Of a stretch of 64,000 bases of DNA, positions 36,901 to 46,830 are shown one piece after another; the first letter of the stretch is position 1; the number at the start of each line of letters is the position of its first letter. The stretch spans positions 115,994,110 to 116,058,109 of the forward strand of contig OX235279.1 of assembly GCA_944472155.2 (NCBI GenBank), in the 5' to 3' direction. Below the pieces are notes generated by a model that saw nothing but the letters and a program-made list of their open reading frames with translations, did not search any database and had not been told where the DNA came from. The translations under genes and the position numbers were made by a program. Origin of the DNA: Trichobilharzia szidati (taxonomy: Eukaryota > Platyhelminthes > Trematoda > Strigeidida > Schistosomatidae).

Positions 36901-39900
36901 CAAAAGCAGCAACAAGAACAGGAACAGCAAATGCAACAGCAGCAGTTAATTCAGCAGCGGATTCATTTGCCCCAACCTACATTTTATCCTACGTCAAATG
37001 TGATGCTTCCTCATGGTTATACTCAGCAGGTAAAAAAAACATAACTAATTGTCCATTTTCCATATTCACAGGGATACACTGCTGAGAATAGAAATATGAG
37101 GTCAGGAGGTAGTACAATTTAATGTATGATTTGCGTCATTAGAGTCCGATAGAGTAATCATACGACGTGAGGAGTTAGACAGCTTCTTAGTAATTTTGGG
37201 ACTTAAACTAGGATTTATGATACTAGACACTTTTCTTTAATGCTTTGTAGCTACCTTAATTTTGCTGTGTTATTCAGTCCATCTTTTAAGTAGTTTACAT
37301 CAAATTCAGTGTTTTACGTAGTAGGTAAGAAATCTAGGATTCAGGTTTTACTGTGCTGCATTTTAGGACAATCATGGTGGCTAAATCCTTTTTTTCTGAG
37401 GTTACGCATGATATTCTAAGTAGTTTTTTATGATGCCTTGTAAACCACATATGTCTACTTCATATGATTCGTTTCATTTGAAGATTCGTGCATAAATTTT
37501 TCTTTACACTAATATATTCCTTGTTATTTTCAGATTGCTCCTAGTGTTGTTACTGCATCGAGCTCTCTGCCTGAAATTGAACGATACTCGGACCCTATCC
37601 CACTAAGTTTATCAACTAGTATTCCGACCGTAATTCGCGCTATGCTGCAACCGGATTCTGGTCTGGATATTCGGGACCGTGTCTGGCTCAAGTTAACTGT
37701 ACCAAATGCATTTATAGGTTAGTTTTAATTAGCTTTCTACTTTTCTGCTAGTCATGAGTACCGGTTTATTAACGGTTTCCGTAGGTTATTATTCTTGAAA
37801 TATTTTTCCTCTATCAGATTTTCCTCAACAGTTTGTCGAGTTTAACTATGTAAAAATGATCGTCACAATCTTGGTGTTTTTAACTTCGATATATTCATCA
37901 GAGACCTACCTCAAATTGCTAAATATGCTGATTGCTAAAATGAAAAGAAGACATATAAGCGAACAGTATTGTTTTCATTTAGATCTTCAGGCTACATTCA
38001 AATGTACATAGCCTTCATATATAAAAAATTTAACCAGCGACGGTGAGTTTATGGATCATATAGTAATAAGCGTTAAATGTTTGGAATGGCAGTAATAACT
38101 ATGATTATAATAATACCAAAAATAATGATGATAAGTCTAGTGATAACAAAAATACGAGAATTTGTGCAGGTGGTGGGAAGAATAATGAAGGTAGTATGAG
38201 TATGCACACAATTTAATAAATAAATTAGGTCAAATCTTAAAAGTCAAGTAATACTAAAGGTAAGGTGGACACACCATCAGAGTTTATATAAATACCATAA
38301 AAGTACGAAGGAAATGAAGAATAAAAAAGGGTGGGAAGTTTTAATTAGATTCTATCAAGGCCAAGGAAGAGATAAAGGTAGAAAAAAACTTCTTTTGGAT
38401 GCAAAGACTAGGATTGTTCTCTCAAATTCCCACAGCTTTGGCTATGTATAAAAAGCGATTGTGAAATCTGTCCGAAGGCTGTATGGAATGCGATAGTTAA
38501 CTTTGAGGGCACTTCTATCCATTTGGTAACCGCTGTCAATCAAATAAGACAAAAAGAGCTTCTTATGGATTTTATTTGGCCTTTTCTGAATCATGAAGGA
38601 AGATACTTAGTGATACCTTTATTGATCTGTCTCGTTGTCGGCCCTAAATATTTCTTTCTCCTCAGGAGCAACTAAACTTATAAATTCACATGGAAGCGGC
38701 ATAGCTAGGTGCCTTGTCTTTGGTTGGCTGGCGAATGACAAAGTTTGAGAGCAGCATAAATTTGTTTTAAGGCTTTAGATAATCTTTGATGTAGGACTTC
38801 ACTAGCCACTTCCCCATTGAATGACAGTTTCAGGGACAATAGTTTATTTCTAACCCTAGTTGGTTATGCACAGTATTCATGTGTATCCTCACAAATCTAC
38901 TAAGATAACCCACTTGGACCAGTGTATTTTGGAGCTATCCTAATTCACTTTCTAAGGACTCATCAGTACAGATCCTTCTTGCTCTACTCGCGGGCATCTG
39001 ACCAAACTGATTTTGTATCGGAAAGGTACGACACTGAAGAAATGTGTATTTTTTCCTACAGACGTAGGTTCTCTATAGACATCTCTTTTGAGTGAACCAT
39101 CCTCTCTTCTGCTCAATTAGACATTAAGAAAGTCTAACCTACCATGATGTTCTTCACAAATAAAAATAAGCGGTGGATGTGCGTCATTAGATTTTATTAC
39201 CATTTCCTTCTTCTGGTCTTTCTTATCAAAAATAATCAATATATTATCAGGATAATGAAAGTAGGAATCCGTTTTATCTATGACTTGTTTCAGTGGACCA
39301 CTTTCAAGCTTAGCAAGGAAGAAATCTGCCAAAACTGGGCCTAACGGATAACCCATGGCGATGCCGTCGATCTGTCTGTCATAAAGTTGTTGAATGAATT
39401 GGAACATTGCGATCATAGAATTGTGCTGAACTATGCATTTTATTGGATGTAGTACTTCCACATTTGTGTTTTGTTGGCTATTTTTATTAATTTTTTAACC
39501 TTGTGATTTAGTTATGTTACACCGTTTTTATTTCATCTCTTATCTACAGGTTCTGATCTTGTTGACTGGCTGTTCAGGCATTTGGAAGGTCTCACTGATC
39601 GTAGAGAAGCTAGAAAGTATGCATCCAATCTGCTGAAATTAGGATACATTCGACATATTGTAAATAAACTAACTTTCTCAGAACAGTGCTACTACGTCTT
39701 TCGGGATATTAGTGGACGTAAGTAAATCATCTTAATTAATTCGAGATTTTACAGTTGTTTACCACCATACATTTATGACGTGAAATGAGTCATTATTATC
39801 ATCATTATATTTTCAATTTTATTGATTTGGGTTCTGAGTAGAATATTGGGCCCCAGCAGCGCATCTTCATTTCACTCTACTCTCTGCAGTCATTTTCATC

Positions 39901-42051
39901 TGGGTTCACGGTTACTCTTAGATTTTCATTTCCACCTCAAGATCTCCATTTCACTCTCGGACGCTCAGCTCGTTGTTTTCCATTCGGATCCTCCTCTAGT
40001 GCTTGGTGCTTAATATCACTAAACGGATTCCACAGCGTATGTCCAACCTATTTTCATTTTCTCCTGCATATTCATTGGGCGGTTGCAAGAATTCCCTGTA
40101 ATAATAGACTTTATTTAGTTCTTTCTGGAGTTCGCCTGGTCATATTCCTTTTTTGTGACGGTTGTTAAGTCATATAGGGTCAATTATAATTAAATCAACT
40201 TCAGTGTATTTACCTCTTGGTTTCGATATTTATTTGATCATCGGTACAGTCAATTTCATCGATAAAACTAGTAAATAACCTTCTCCTGTCAGCTGTTTTC
40301 TTAGTTTTCTTGGCTTTTTAATATTTGTATATTGATATTGTTAAATATACTTACTCTAAATATTCATTTCTTTCCAGTTATGTCTTGTCTAAGCTTAGAA
40401 GAAGTTGATAGTGTCAGTGAAGTTGGTGCTCTCCCTCATTCTAATTGGGGTCATAACACAACAAGTACCAGTCTAACTGTCAGACCTGGTCCAAATACTA
40501 GCATGCAAGAATATAATACAGGTCACACTGTTCCCCATGGGGTTGTCGGGTCAGGAATTAGAGAAGGAAATAGCAGTCAATACAGTACAGTACCACCAAT
40601 GTATCATCCACCGGCTGCACCACTAGCGGCTCCTATTCGTCAGTTGATCGCAGACGGCCAGAATGTAGCAGCTAATATAAATCTCCAGCAGTCTCACAAT
40701 TTATCCAGGTTGAATGATGGGAACAGAGATAATATATCAGGTCAGTTACAGTTTTTTTGTGTGTTAGTAATCTCAACTAGCGAGTTTCTTAATCAATCAG
40801 ATAACTACTAAGCTTACTGTTCCAGTTCAGACCCTTGAACTTTTTGAGCCTAATTTTGTCATAACTTGATTTACATAAAAAAAGTGAAAGTCAGTACTGC
40901 GTAACAGTCAATTTGCTCACTTCAGTAAAAACTATAGAAAAATTTGATTGTCAATTAATTTAGTATACTTGAGGTAAACAGATGATATTCTTCTCACTGA
41001 AAAGTGCTACCCCGTGTTTGCTTATATTTCAAAAAATTTAGTGATCAGGTGTTGTAAAGTCTTATGATATGTATGTTTGCATTTTTTTCACCAAGTCTAC
41101 TTGTGCCATCTATTTATGTTCCATAGTATAAACCTACACAATCGGTTTTATTTAAATTTTTCTTCGCTGTATTTTGTTGCTCTGAATTGAATCGATAGGA
41201 TGGTGTTCCTATTTTTTGAAGATTTGCTGCTAATTTTTAGACTATGATGCTTTCTAAAGTAATCAGATAAAGTTGATTGTACTCCAAAATTGCAATAATT
41301 TTTAGTCTTGATGTATCTTTTCTAGAGTAACTTTCAATTCTATGCGCATTCGATTTACCACTAGGTGAAAACGAATTTTTTTTTCAGTGGACTTTTCTTA
41401 TGTCAGGTAGCTTTAATCTCAAGTTTTAATTTGTCCTTTTCAGGTTATTCTAGTTCAACATCCAGCACCAGCAGCGGATCAAATCACTTTGATCGTGAAA
41501 TCCCTGAACATAATAAAACGCGCCCTTCCGATTTATCTGCACCAAACCGTCTTGGGGCTCCTGGATTCACTCATTCTCGGCAGCAAGATCCTCTTCTGCC
41601 GAATTCACGGTCGTTAAAGCAACAGCATTCCCAGTCGAATTCAAATTTGGCACAGACCCTCATGACATCGGTTGCTAGTGGTGCCCCACTGCACCAGTCT
41701 AGGTTAAAACATACTTTTTTCCCCGATGGTAATGATATATCCCAACAACATGAGCTTGCAGCATCATCCACTGGTTCAAGTTCAACTTCTTTCGGAAATC
41801 CTAAACAGAATGCATCTACTAATAATTCAGATATAAATAAGCATCAGACACAAGATTCAGTTCAAAGAAACTCTATGCTGAGTTCAAAAAGTAGCAGTAG
41901 TAGCAGTTGTACTCCGTTGAATGCAAGTATGCAGGAGATGCGACCATTGGGTTCACACTGTATTTCTCACCATCAAAATAATGCTCCTCCTCCACCTCCT
42001 CCGAGAATTTCAACAGCGTCTTCTGGTTTTACACTCACTAGTCACCCCTAA
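21457..42051 (+). CDS. dvl: Dishevelled (Wnt pathway scaffold), complete 13-exon gene
   Basis: Cytoplasmic scaffold that relays Wnt/Frizzled signals to beta-catenin and planar polarity branches. Joining 13 exons (21457-21638, 23511-23580, 25478-25599, 27250-27398, 28265-28306, 30325-30511, 30619-30712, 33547-33833, 36552-37029, 37534-37717, 39550-39717, 40378-40740, 41444-42051) gives 2934 nt, 977 residues plus TAA. DIX lies at about residues 10-84, a Ser/acidic and Arg-rich stretch at 165-282, PDZ at about 296-388 and DEP at about 565-655. The family motifs [11 protein letters not shown] (PDZ) and FSEQCYYVF (DEP) are visible. The start is chosen because an in-frame TAA lies at 21418-21420 and the MAGS-like N-terminus matches the family. 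It is longer than the roughly 620-740 residues usual in animals, because the PDZ-DEP linker (about 175 residues, Gln-rich) and the C-tail are extended. Identity is certain; small exon 5 is the least sure join. Confidence 0.97.
21639..23510 (+). other. dvl intron 1
   Basis: GT-AG intron of 1872 bases inside the DIX coding region. No coding sequence or clear repeat was recognised in it. Confidence 0.6.
23511..23580 (+). CDS. dvl: dvl exon 2: end of DIX
   Basis: Follows the acceptor ATCTTTTCAG and ends before the donor GTATGT. The first base completes the Gly codon left by exon 1. It encodes [14 protein letters not shown] then CFNGRVISW, the conserved last strand of DIX. It ends in phase 0. Confidence 0.95.
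23945..24155. repeat. Foldback repeat in dvl intron 2
   Basis: Arms 23945-24038 and 24063-24155 are imperfect reverse complements of about 93 bases with a 24-base loop. Both arms contain ATATTTCGAGCAAAATTA and ATATTTCAATGGTTTA on one strand or the other. It could be a MITE or two inverted terminal repeats; no coding sequence. Confidence 0.8.
25478..25599 (+). CDS. dvl: dvl exon 3: linker after DIX
   Basis: Acceptor TTCTTTTTTGTAG, donor GTAAGG. It opens with LVTAEES, which continues the family's SWLV ending of DIX, then runs into a Ser/Asn-rich disordered linker. It ends in phase 2 (CG). Confidence 0.9.
26671..26719. repeat. (CT)n(AT)n microsatellite in dvl intron 3
   Basis: About 14 CT units run directly into nine or so AT units. 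Likely polymorphic. Confidence 0.95.
26945..27090 (-). mobile_element. LINE 3' end fragment in dvl intron 3
   Basis: Same sequence family as 16385-16560 (+ strand GGAATATAGGGCTTCAAGC and GGGATGGGATTGCTAGCC). Read on the - strand it ends like the LINE tail at 29697-29831. Confidence 0.55.
27250..27398 (+). CDS. dvl: dvl exon 4: linker with TETES motif
   Basis: Acceptor ATTTCTCAG, donor GTTAGT. The open frame after the phase-2 join has Thr/Ala-rich sequence and ends with [13 protein letters not shown]. This corresponds to the conserved ETETESV stretch between DIX and the basic region of animal Dishevelled proteins. It ends in phase 1. Confidence 0.9.
27920..27949. repeat. (TA)n microsatellite in dvl intron 4
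   Basis: Uninterrupted TA dinucleotide run of about 14 units. Confidence 0.95.
28265..28306 (+). CDS. dvl: dvl exon 5: small 42-nt exon
   Basis: Acceptor AATCCAACAG, donor GTAAGT; phase 1 in and phase 1 out. It encodes about 14 residues ([14 protein letters not shown]). It is supported by good splice sites and by phase fit only; the sequence is not conserved enough to recognise. Skipping it would keep the reading frame, so it could be an alternative exon. Confidence 0.7.
29106..29546 (-). CDS. PLE GIY-YIG endonuclease domain (partial)
   Basis: 146 residues without a stop. After [18 protein letters not shown] comes a CxC pair and [15 protein letters not shown], the GIY-YIG core. Then come [28 protein letters not shown] and a C-terminal [17 protein letters not shown]. 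In Penelope-like elements this domain cuts target DNA and follows RT on one polyprotein; here RT is absent. The frame begins inside the right inverted arm. The first catalytic segment reads YSF-VYIG where YxF/VYIG is expected. Confidence 0.85.
   Translation of the reverse strand: MLSKNFKADLQLVFTSRNMIRECIKDGLPLLSTSMCIYSFTCSCGAVYIGRCKRNLQKRVAEHYPVWLMKGERRTAKSSLCDHLLESGHLAPRDSSFKVIYMAKSNRSKSLRFLHLCIAEALAIHEQKPKLCVQKRFVKPLSLPWS
29697..29831 (-). mobile_element. 5'-truncated LINE tail inserted in the PLE arm
   Basis: About 125 bases ending on the - strand in GAAGCCCTATGTTCCTGTAG and a TAA-repeat tail, the same 3' end as the LINE at 50149-50660. GCAATTATTTA is present on both sides (29686-29696 and 29821-29831), an 11-base target duplication. 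The other arm of the PLE shows the empty site. Confidence 0.85.
30325..30511 (+). CDS. dvl: dvl exon 6: His-rich and acidic serine region
   Basis: Acceptor TTTTTTCTCAAG, donor GTTAGT. It is His/Ser-rich at first, then reads [17 protein letters not shown] and DSEEESSR. This matches the conserved SSELESTS...DSDEE region that is a casein-kinase target in the family. It ends in phase 2. Confidence 0.95.
30619..30712 (+). CDS. dvl: dvl exon 7: polybasic stretch before PDZ
   Basis: Separated from exon 6 by an intron of only 107 bases. It reads RFSSVTGTT and then has a run of seven arginines followed by PPP, the counterpart of the RHRRRR-KQRPP basic patch of vertebrate proteins. It ends in phase 0 before the donor GTAAGT. 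Confidence 0.95.
31300..31790 (-). mobile_element. Gypsy-type LTR retrotransposon RT scrap in dvl intron 7
   Basis: On the - strand, over shifting frames: [27 protein letters not shown], then [33 protein letters not shown] and [10 protein letters not shown] with YEFR. These are RT motifs 1-3 of Ty3/Gypsy elements. No LTRs were seen; a dead fragment. Confidence 0.8.
33547..33833 (+). CDS. dvl: dvl exon 8: PDZ domain
   Basis: Acceptor CATCTTACAG. It encodes [19 protein letters not shown] and most of PDZ. The carboxylate-binding loop FLGISIVG and the [19 protein letters not shown] and EPGDMI segments are intact, so ligand binding should be normal. It ends in phase 2 within the RPG(P) turn before the donor GTTAGT. 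Confidence 0.97.
34291..34498 (+). mobile_element. tRNA-derived SINE in dvl intron 8
   Basis: The tRNA-like head GTCGGTGGCACAGTGGTTAG (A box) and GAGTTCGAACCCC (B box) is closed by TGCGTCG/CGGCGCA pairing. The body and tail end GTGTGGAAATCAAGCTGTAA and an AAAAT-rich run. Same family as 5123-5853. The anticodon arm is not canonical, so it is not a tRNA gene. Confidence 0.82.
35560..35705 (-). mobile_element. Possible tRNA-like SINE copy in dvl intron 8
   Basis: Minus strand ATGGCTCATTGGCTTAAGT resembles an A box and ACGGGTTCGAATTCC a B box, 30-40 bases apart. Single copy here, so weaker than the other SINEs. Confidence 0.45.
36552..37029 (+). CDS. dvl: dvl exon 9: last PDZ strand and Gln-rich linker
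   Basis: Completes PDZ with [15 protein letters not shown], then the conserved [11 protein letters not shown], then a long Ser/Thr/Gly and Gln-rich linker holding a QQ-KQQQ-type tract near residues 512-530. The donor reads CAG|GTAAAA, weaker than the other dvl donors. Reading on into the intron adds a few residues and a stop at 37042-37044, so retention would give a protein without DEP. Confidence 0.93.
37534..37717 (+). CDS. dvl: dvl exon 10: linker and start of DEP
   Basis: Acceptor TTGTTATTTTCAG, donor GTTAGT. It ends with [16 protein letters not shown], the first helix and turn of DEP. Enters in phase 0 and leaves in phase 1. Confidence 0.96.
38340..39470 (-). mobile_element. Decayed Penelope-like element in dvl intron 10
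   Basis: Minus-strand 39461-39117 encodes PLE RT motifs: [20 protein letters not shown], then HYPDN where the catalytic YVDD box should be, then [13 protein letters not shown]. Toward 38400, broken frames show the GIY-YIG end ([17 protein letters not shown]). The catalytic Asp pair is altered to Asp-Asn; inactive. Confidence 0.78.
39550..39717 (+). CDS. dvl: dvl exon 11: core of DEP
   Basis: Encodes [28 protein letters not shown] and [14 protein letters not shown]. The basic and hydrophobic residues used by DEP to bind Frizzled and membrane are present. Acceptor TATCTACAG, donor GTAAGT. Confidence 0.97.
39820..40000 (-). mobile_element. Weak LINE 3' end remnant in dvl intron 11
   Basis: Resembles 29697-29820 in degraded form: AGAATATTGGGCCCCAGCAG and GCGCATCTTCATTTCACTC. 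Orientation inferred from that match. Confidence 0.35.
40378..40740 (+). CDS. dvl: dvl exon 12: start of C-terminal tail
   Basis: Acceptor TTCTTTCCAG, donor GTCAGT. It begins [12 protein letters not shown], the counterpart of YLVNLSLND after DEP in other animals. The rest is Pro/Ser/Asn-rich and of low complexity. Leaves in phase 1. Confidence 0.9.
41444..42051 (+). CDS. dvl: dvl exon 13: C-terminal tail and stop
   Basis: Acceptor TTGTCCTTTTCAG. It is Ser/Thr/Asn-rich with runs of Ser and a six-proline stretch near the end, finishing GFTLTSHP then TAA. I do not see the hydrophobic FFVDVM-like end of vertebrate Dishevelled. The phase-1 join to exon 12 is exact. Confidence 0.92.
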
Positions 42052-42500
42052 ATGGTAAGACAGTTACACTTAAAACCAACACCATATTTTAAAAACGTTA
42101 ATTTTGGGTGTTGTTTATCCGTTTTGTTGGCTGTTATTAAACTAAGATGCATGATATATATATACTTCGTATTTTTTTTCACCATAATACTTGTGTTTGA
42201 AATCGTATCTTATTGTTTGTTTTTTAGTGAACCAATAGACGAAATGAAGTTACGGTTTTGCTAGTTCCTTGCAACTCGCCTACCTCATATTTTCTGCCTT
42301 TCGGCAATTTCTGAAGAGATGCAATAATTGCGAATATTGTGTCGTAATTTAATGTAAAATAAAATGTGATACTTTGACTTTAATAGTATAACCGTTTTTT
42401 CGTTACTCATTATGCTCATCCAATAACTCAGGCCATGTAGCTGATTTTTACTTAACGACGCACTTGGTTTCATATTTCTTATATTCTTTCAAATAAAACT
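42052..42500 (+). promoter_or_regulatory. dvl 3' UTR with two AATAAA signals
   Basis: Two poly(A) signals follow the stop, at 42358-42363 and 42492-42497. Either could end the dvl transcript. The bases ATGGTAAGA directly after the stop form a good donor, so a 3' UTR intron is possible. Confidence 0.5.
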
Positions 42501-44050
42501 ACTGTATATTGTGCAATCTATGACACGTCAAAGTATTTTTTTGTGGTCAGAAGCACTGCTACACTTTTACCAACCCTCCACATTCGAGTTGGTTAACGTT
42601 TGTAGTCTACCTCGATGTAATATATATATGTTTTAGTTTATCTGGTTGAAATATCTTTTGTAATCTTATCCTCATTCACACCTTTGAACCTTACGAGCCG
42701 TAAATTACATTTTATATGACTATCCTTTTTTTAACTTGCCCAGTCTACTTTGTTTTGTTTAACGCACTTGTTAACTGGTGGGAGTTTACTTAGCTGTATG
42801 GTTCTGCCAAAAACTGTAGAAATGATTTATTCTTCAAAAGTGGATATCCCCGTCATTTAATATTGATCCTCTAATTTGCGTTTACATTTTTCATGATTTA
42901 AAAAAATGAATTCCTTTAAATATCTTGTCTTTTATTTGTATTAAATATTCTTTAGTGCTGAGATGGGATACATTCGTTGTCTTTATAAAACTACGGAATA
43001 CTGGGTGTAATTTGTAACTGTAATGTGCAGTTTTATTCCATCGTAAATGTAGTCGAACTTAATTATGCAGAAATATCACTGCAAAGCATCACATCGGAGA
43101 AGCATAAATTAATCGATATTACAGTAAAAAATTGGAACTATGAATGTGGGTGTAAAAGGGTGTAGTTAGCAGCCATTAAAGAAAAGTCATGTTTCGTTTT
43201 ACCCTTTGACATTTGGCGTCTTCTGTTTCTGTTTTCAAACACGTATTGGTGTAACATCTTGGTCTGGTTACTACTGACCTTTACTAACCTATCTATTTCT
43301 ACTTCCACTGCAATCATTGAATAAATATGCGGAGAGAATATCAGCTGTTTTGGTGCTGTTGTGTATTCTGAGCTCCACATAAAAGTTAGTACTAAAGACG
43401 ATTTTCAGAAAGGCACCTCAAGCTTTTCTGTTAAACTATCCGTCTCAGAGAAAACCACACCAGGACCATCCACCTATTCTATTAACTTTTATTTCTAATA
43501 CCAGTTGTCTCAATAAATGTAGGTCCTATTTTGGCACTCCTCAACAAAACGTATCAGGTGTCCAGTACACACTGGTTTTCAATTATCTCCAAATTGATGT
43601 TAGTTCGTGTCGAAAATCTAACAACTGGAATTCATATACAAATCTCATAATTTCAATATCAATTACCAGCTCACTGATGGATACTAGATGGATTTCCTCA
43701 AGCTGCAGTGTGAATTCATGACTAGTGGCGTCCACCGTGTTAAGGTGAAGTGGATGCCCTTCGAAGTCCTTGTTAATGGCAGTGCTATATCATGGGCTGA
43801 CAAATTTTGAATTCAGGGGTTACTAGATTCCATCTCAAGAGGCTAAATGGTTAATGAATTTTTTCTCGTAAACCGTAGGTCCCGGCTTCGATTCCTAGCG
43901 CGGTGGTGGCTGCTCACTGATGAATAATCCCAAGGTAGAATGGAATAGCTATATAGTGCTACTTGGTTCTCAATGATCCCTGTAATTGGTGTTATTTCGT
44001 GACAAAAATCTGACAATCAAAACTGACATAGGTATAAAACCTTTTTTTTG
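42500..44050. other. Downstream of dvl; degraded SINE-like sequence only
   Basis: AT-rich to about 43530. Near 43840-44000 (+) a tRNA-like B box, CGGCTTCGATTCC, and the SINE body motif appear in degraded form. No exon recognised. Confidence 0.35.
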
Positions 44051-44100
44051 TGGTAGAGTATAACTCCATTATGGATAAGATTTCAATTGCTTTTGAGTGA

Positions 44101-44205
44101 CTTGATATGATTATGAGCAATAATATGTGCTCGAAACGTCACCAGTTAATATTACTGTACAACACTGTGATTTATCAAAATAAAATCTTATCCATAATGG
44201 AACTA
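44101..44205 (+). repeat. Third copy of the PLE terminal hairpin block
   Basis: TTATGAGCAATAATATGTGC then TCGAAACGTCACCAG, then the TTATCCATAATGGA tail. An inverted piece of the tail (TAACTCCATTATGGATAAG) lies just before, at 44062-44080. Confidence 0.65.
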
Positions 44206-44334
44206 AAGCTGACAGTTTTGTCTGGGATGCCACTCTGTGACAGAACAGTGCAGTCCTATGGATAAAAGGCAATCTTAGTATCAGGAAATACAACGACCAG
44301 TGGCTTACAATGCATGCAACAGTGTTCTAGAAGT

Positions 44335-46830
44335 TGATACACAACATATAGCTGCTACCTTGACGTTCAGGTCAGACTTGCACATGCTAGTCAGACAACA
44401 AAATACACTCGCCGGAAGTAATGTTCCTGTAGATCCTAACATGCCAGGAGGTTGTCAGTGCAGAGATTAGACTAAAAGCAGTTACCTACGTTGCGTAAGA
44501 TTTTTTTTACCCTACTCTGGGGGTCTGTGGACAAAGTCGTACTGCTAGCAAATAGGGGTGTAGCAGCAGCAAGCTGTACCCCTCAGATAGGCAGCTATCC
44601 TGTCTCTCCACTCTGGAGAGGAAGAAGAGGTCGACAGCAAGACTTGTACATCCCGACTTAACTTACGGTGGTCCGTAGCAGGCGGTTAGTTACTAATACG
44701 GAACCAAACCAGAAAGCCAGTTCACACAGGCCATGGGTGACCGACCTCAAACAGTTATCCTCTGGGCTCTGCCATTTCTATTTCAGGTACCCCAAGAAAA
44801 ACAATATCCACTGTGTGGGCAGCCGGGAAGTAATAACCGATCACACACTCCGAAAAGTACACAAAGCCGTCCTGGTCATCATTCTCCCTTATCCCTGTCA
44901 ACCTCATCATCTTGCTTCCTTACTACTATCAACAGTACTCTTCAGGCTAGTGAGTCATTTTCATTTCATTCTGTGACGATAAGAGCCAGGAAAAAATCCC
45001 CAATAGCCTCTTAAAGACACGCCGCCAACTTCACATTGAAGCATTTAACTTCAGGACACTGCCAAATCGGGCATCAGGCACCATTAGCATCTCGAGCCAT
45101 GAACGTATGTTGTGTTTCAGAGCCTAATGTAGTTATTCACTTGACGCTAAATAGACAATGCGAATCTGCAAAATCCACCATAAGGTTATCAGGAGATTCT
45201 TCAGTCAGTTCGCGACGACTCGTTAGTGTAGAGATAGCATTGATTGTTTGGGCGGGAAAATCACTTCTGGACTACATCCTAGTCGATAGTCGTGAGTGTT
45301 CCGTCCGTCTGAATGGATCCGTTAGGAGAAGGAAGGACTGCGTTACCCGTCGATGTCATTTCATAATGTCTACATACGCTCGAATCCACTGCAATTCGGA
45401 TGAGTTAAAGGATAATTTTTTCCAAAATTGTCTAGTTTACTGCAAAATGCAAAACTCTGAGACAAAGTCGTTTTAGCAGGCAACTTCAATGCTTAAGTAG
45501 GGAAGTTAGGCCAGACTGAGAAGTATGGAGGTGGCAAGTATGAAGTTCCCTGCCGAAGAGCAGACCACGGTAGTCGTCTTCTACAGTTCTGCTCAGATAA
45601 TCATCTATTCCTAATCAGAAATAACTTCAGACACAAAGAGAGTCATTACCTAACCTGGCGACCTCCATCACCATATCAACATCGGACTCAAATAGACCAC
45701 ACAGCGACATGCAACCGTTGGCTGGGGTTGTTAGTAACCTAAAACCAAAAGTCAGTAGATTTCTATTACCTCACCCGAACCGACAGACGTAAAACGAATT
45801 ATTCCCAGGAGCTTCGAGAGTGATGATAGGAGAAAAATCTTTGTTATAATTATAGGGAGATCAGGTTGACAAACATACTATAAAACATTCCAGGTTCAGT
45901 GGACATGCTTGGCCTGAGCGATAGTCTGGAAATCGAAAGCGAAGCAACCACACAGGCTTTAGATCAGGATGAGGGTGTATTGATCAGGTCTTCGCCCCTT
46001 GACAGATTTTGGAAAATAGCCATACATGCCAGGGTCCAACAATCGCCGTATTTGTTGACCTGCAGGCGTCATTCAACTCTGTCGACCAAGTGGTGCTGTG
46101 GCAATGACTGCCTGTGAAGGGAGAAAATACATCACCGTAGATGTACTAATGGACTTAGCCCTGACTGACTTCAGCGAGTCAGCTATTGACTTGTTACCAT
46201 CAAGGAATAATCTCGTTGACTTAGAACATGCAGATGATATAGTGCTGCTCCTAGCTGACAAAATGCAGAGTCTTCTCAACACTTTGAGTATCAGTCTTCG
46301 AATACTTGGCATGTGATTCGCTCCTGCTGTCAAATGTAAGATGATGCTACAGGATTGAATAACAGTGACTAATTCCTAGCTTATAGATAGATAGTGAAGT
46401 GTTGGCTACGTGTGTTGACCACTTCACGCATTTAGGAAGTTGTATCAGCTCCATCAGCAAGTTGATCACTGGATACAGAAGGCTTGTTTGGCATTAGCCA
46501 ATTTACAGTCTCTGGCTTAGTAGACGTGGTATCCGGCTGTCAATCGAAGGACGTGTGTGCTGCACAGCAGCAGTTCGCTACGTCCTCCTTTATGTTTGTG
46601 AGATGACTTGGACAGTTCATCACCTCGCTTGTTCAGCAGTGTTGTATGACACCGGATTTTGTTGGATGAGATTAATGGGTAGTAAGACCAAAACCTGCTG
46701 GATTGAGCGCCCATATGGGAGGTGTTGACTTTCTGCTTGGGTTCGTTGAGAGGCTAAGAACCTGCATCTTCAAACTGTTGGTAACATGAATGAAAATTGT
46801 TCTCAAAGTTGAAGATGTTTTCATTCATAA
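44335..46830 (+). mobile_element. Decayed RTE LINE, most of its length
   Basis: Begins AGCTGCTACCTTGACG, as does the inverted 5' part at 56166. Matching 5' coding bits: SNNRSHTPKSTQSRPGHHSP. Endonuclease bits include SSDELKDNFFQN-like and a TWRPPS-like motif near 45655. RT bits are QAFNSVDQVVLW-like near 46060 and LVDLEHADDIVLL (YADD altered to HADD). Many stops and an internal deletion between endonuclease and RT. Confidence 0.78.

Noticed and set aside
39117..39461. Host gene nested in dvl intron 10
   Set aside because: The sequence is a PLE reverse transcriptase with a damaged catalytic box.
44668..45014. Two overlapping + strand open frames as host exons
   Set aside because: They match the 5' part of the RTE family also seen at 56400-56760.
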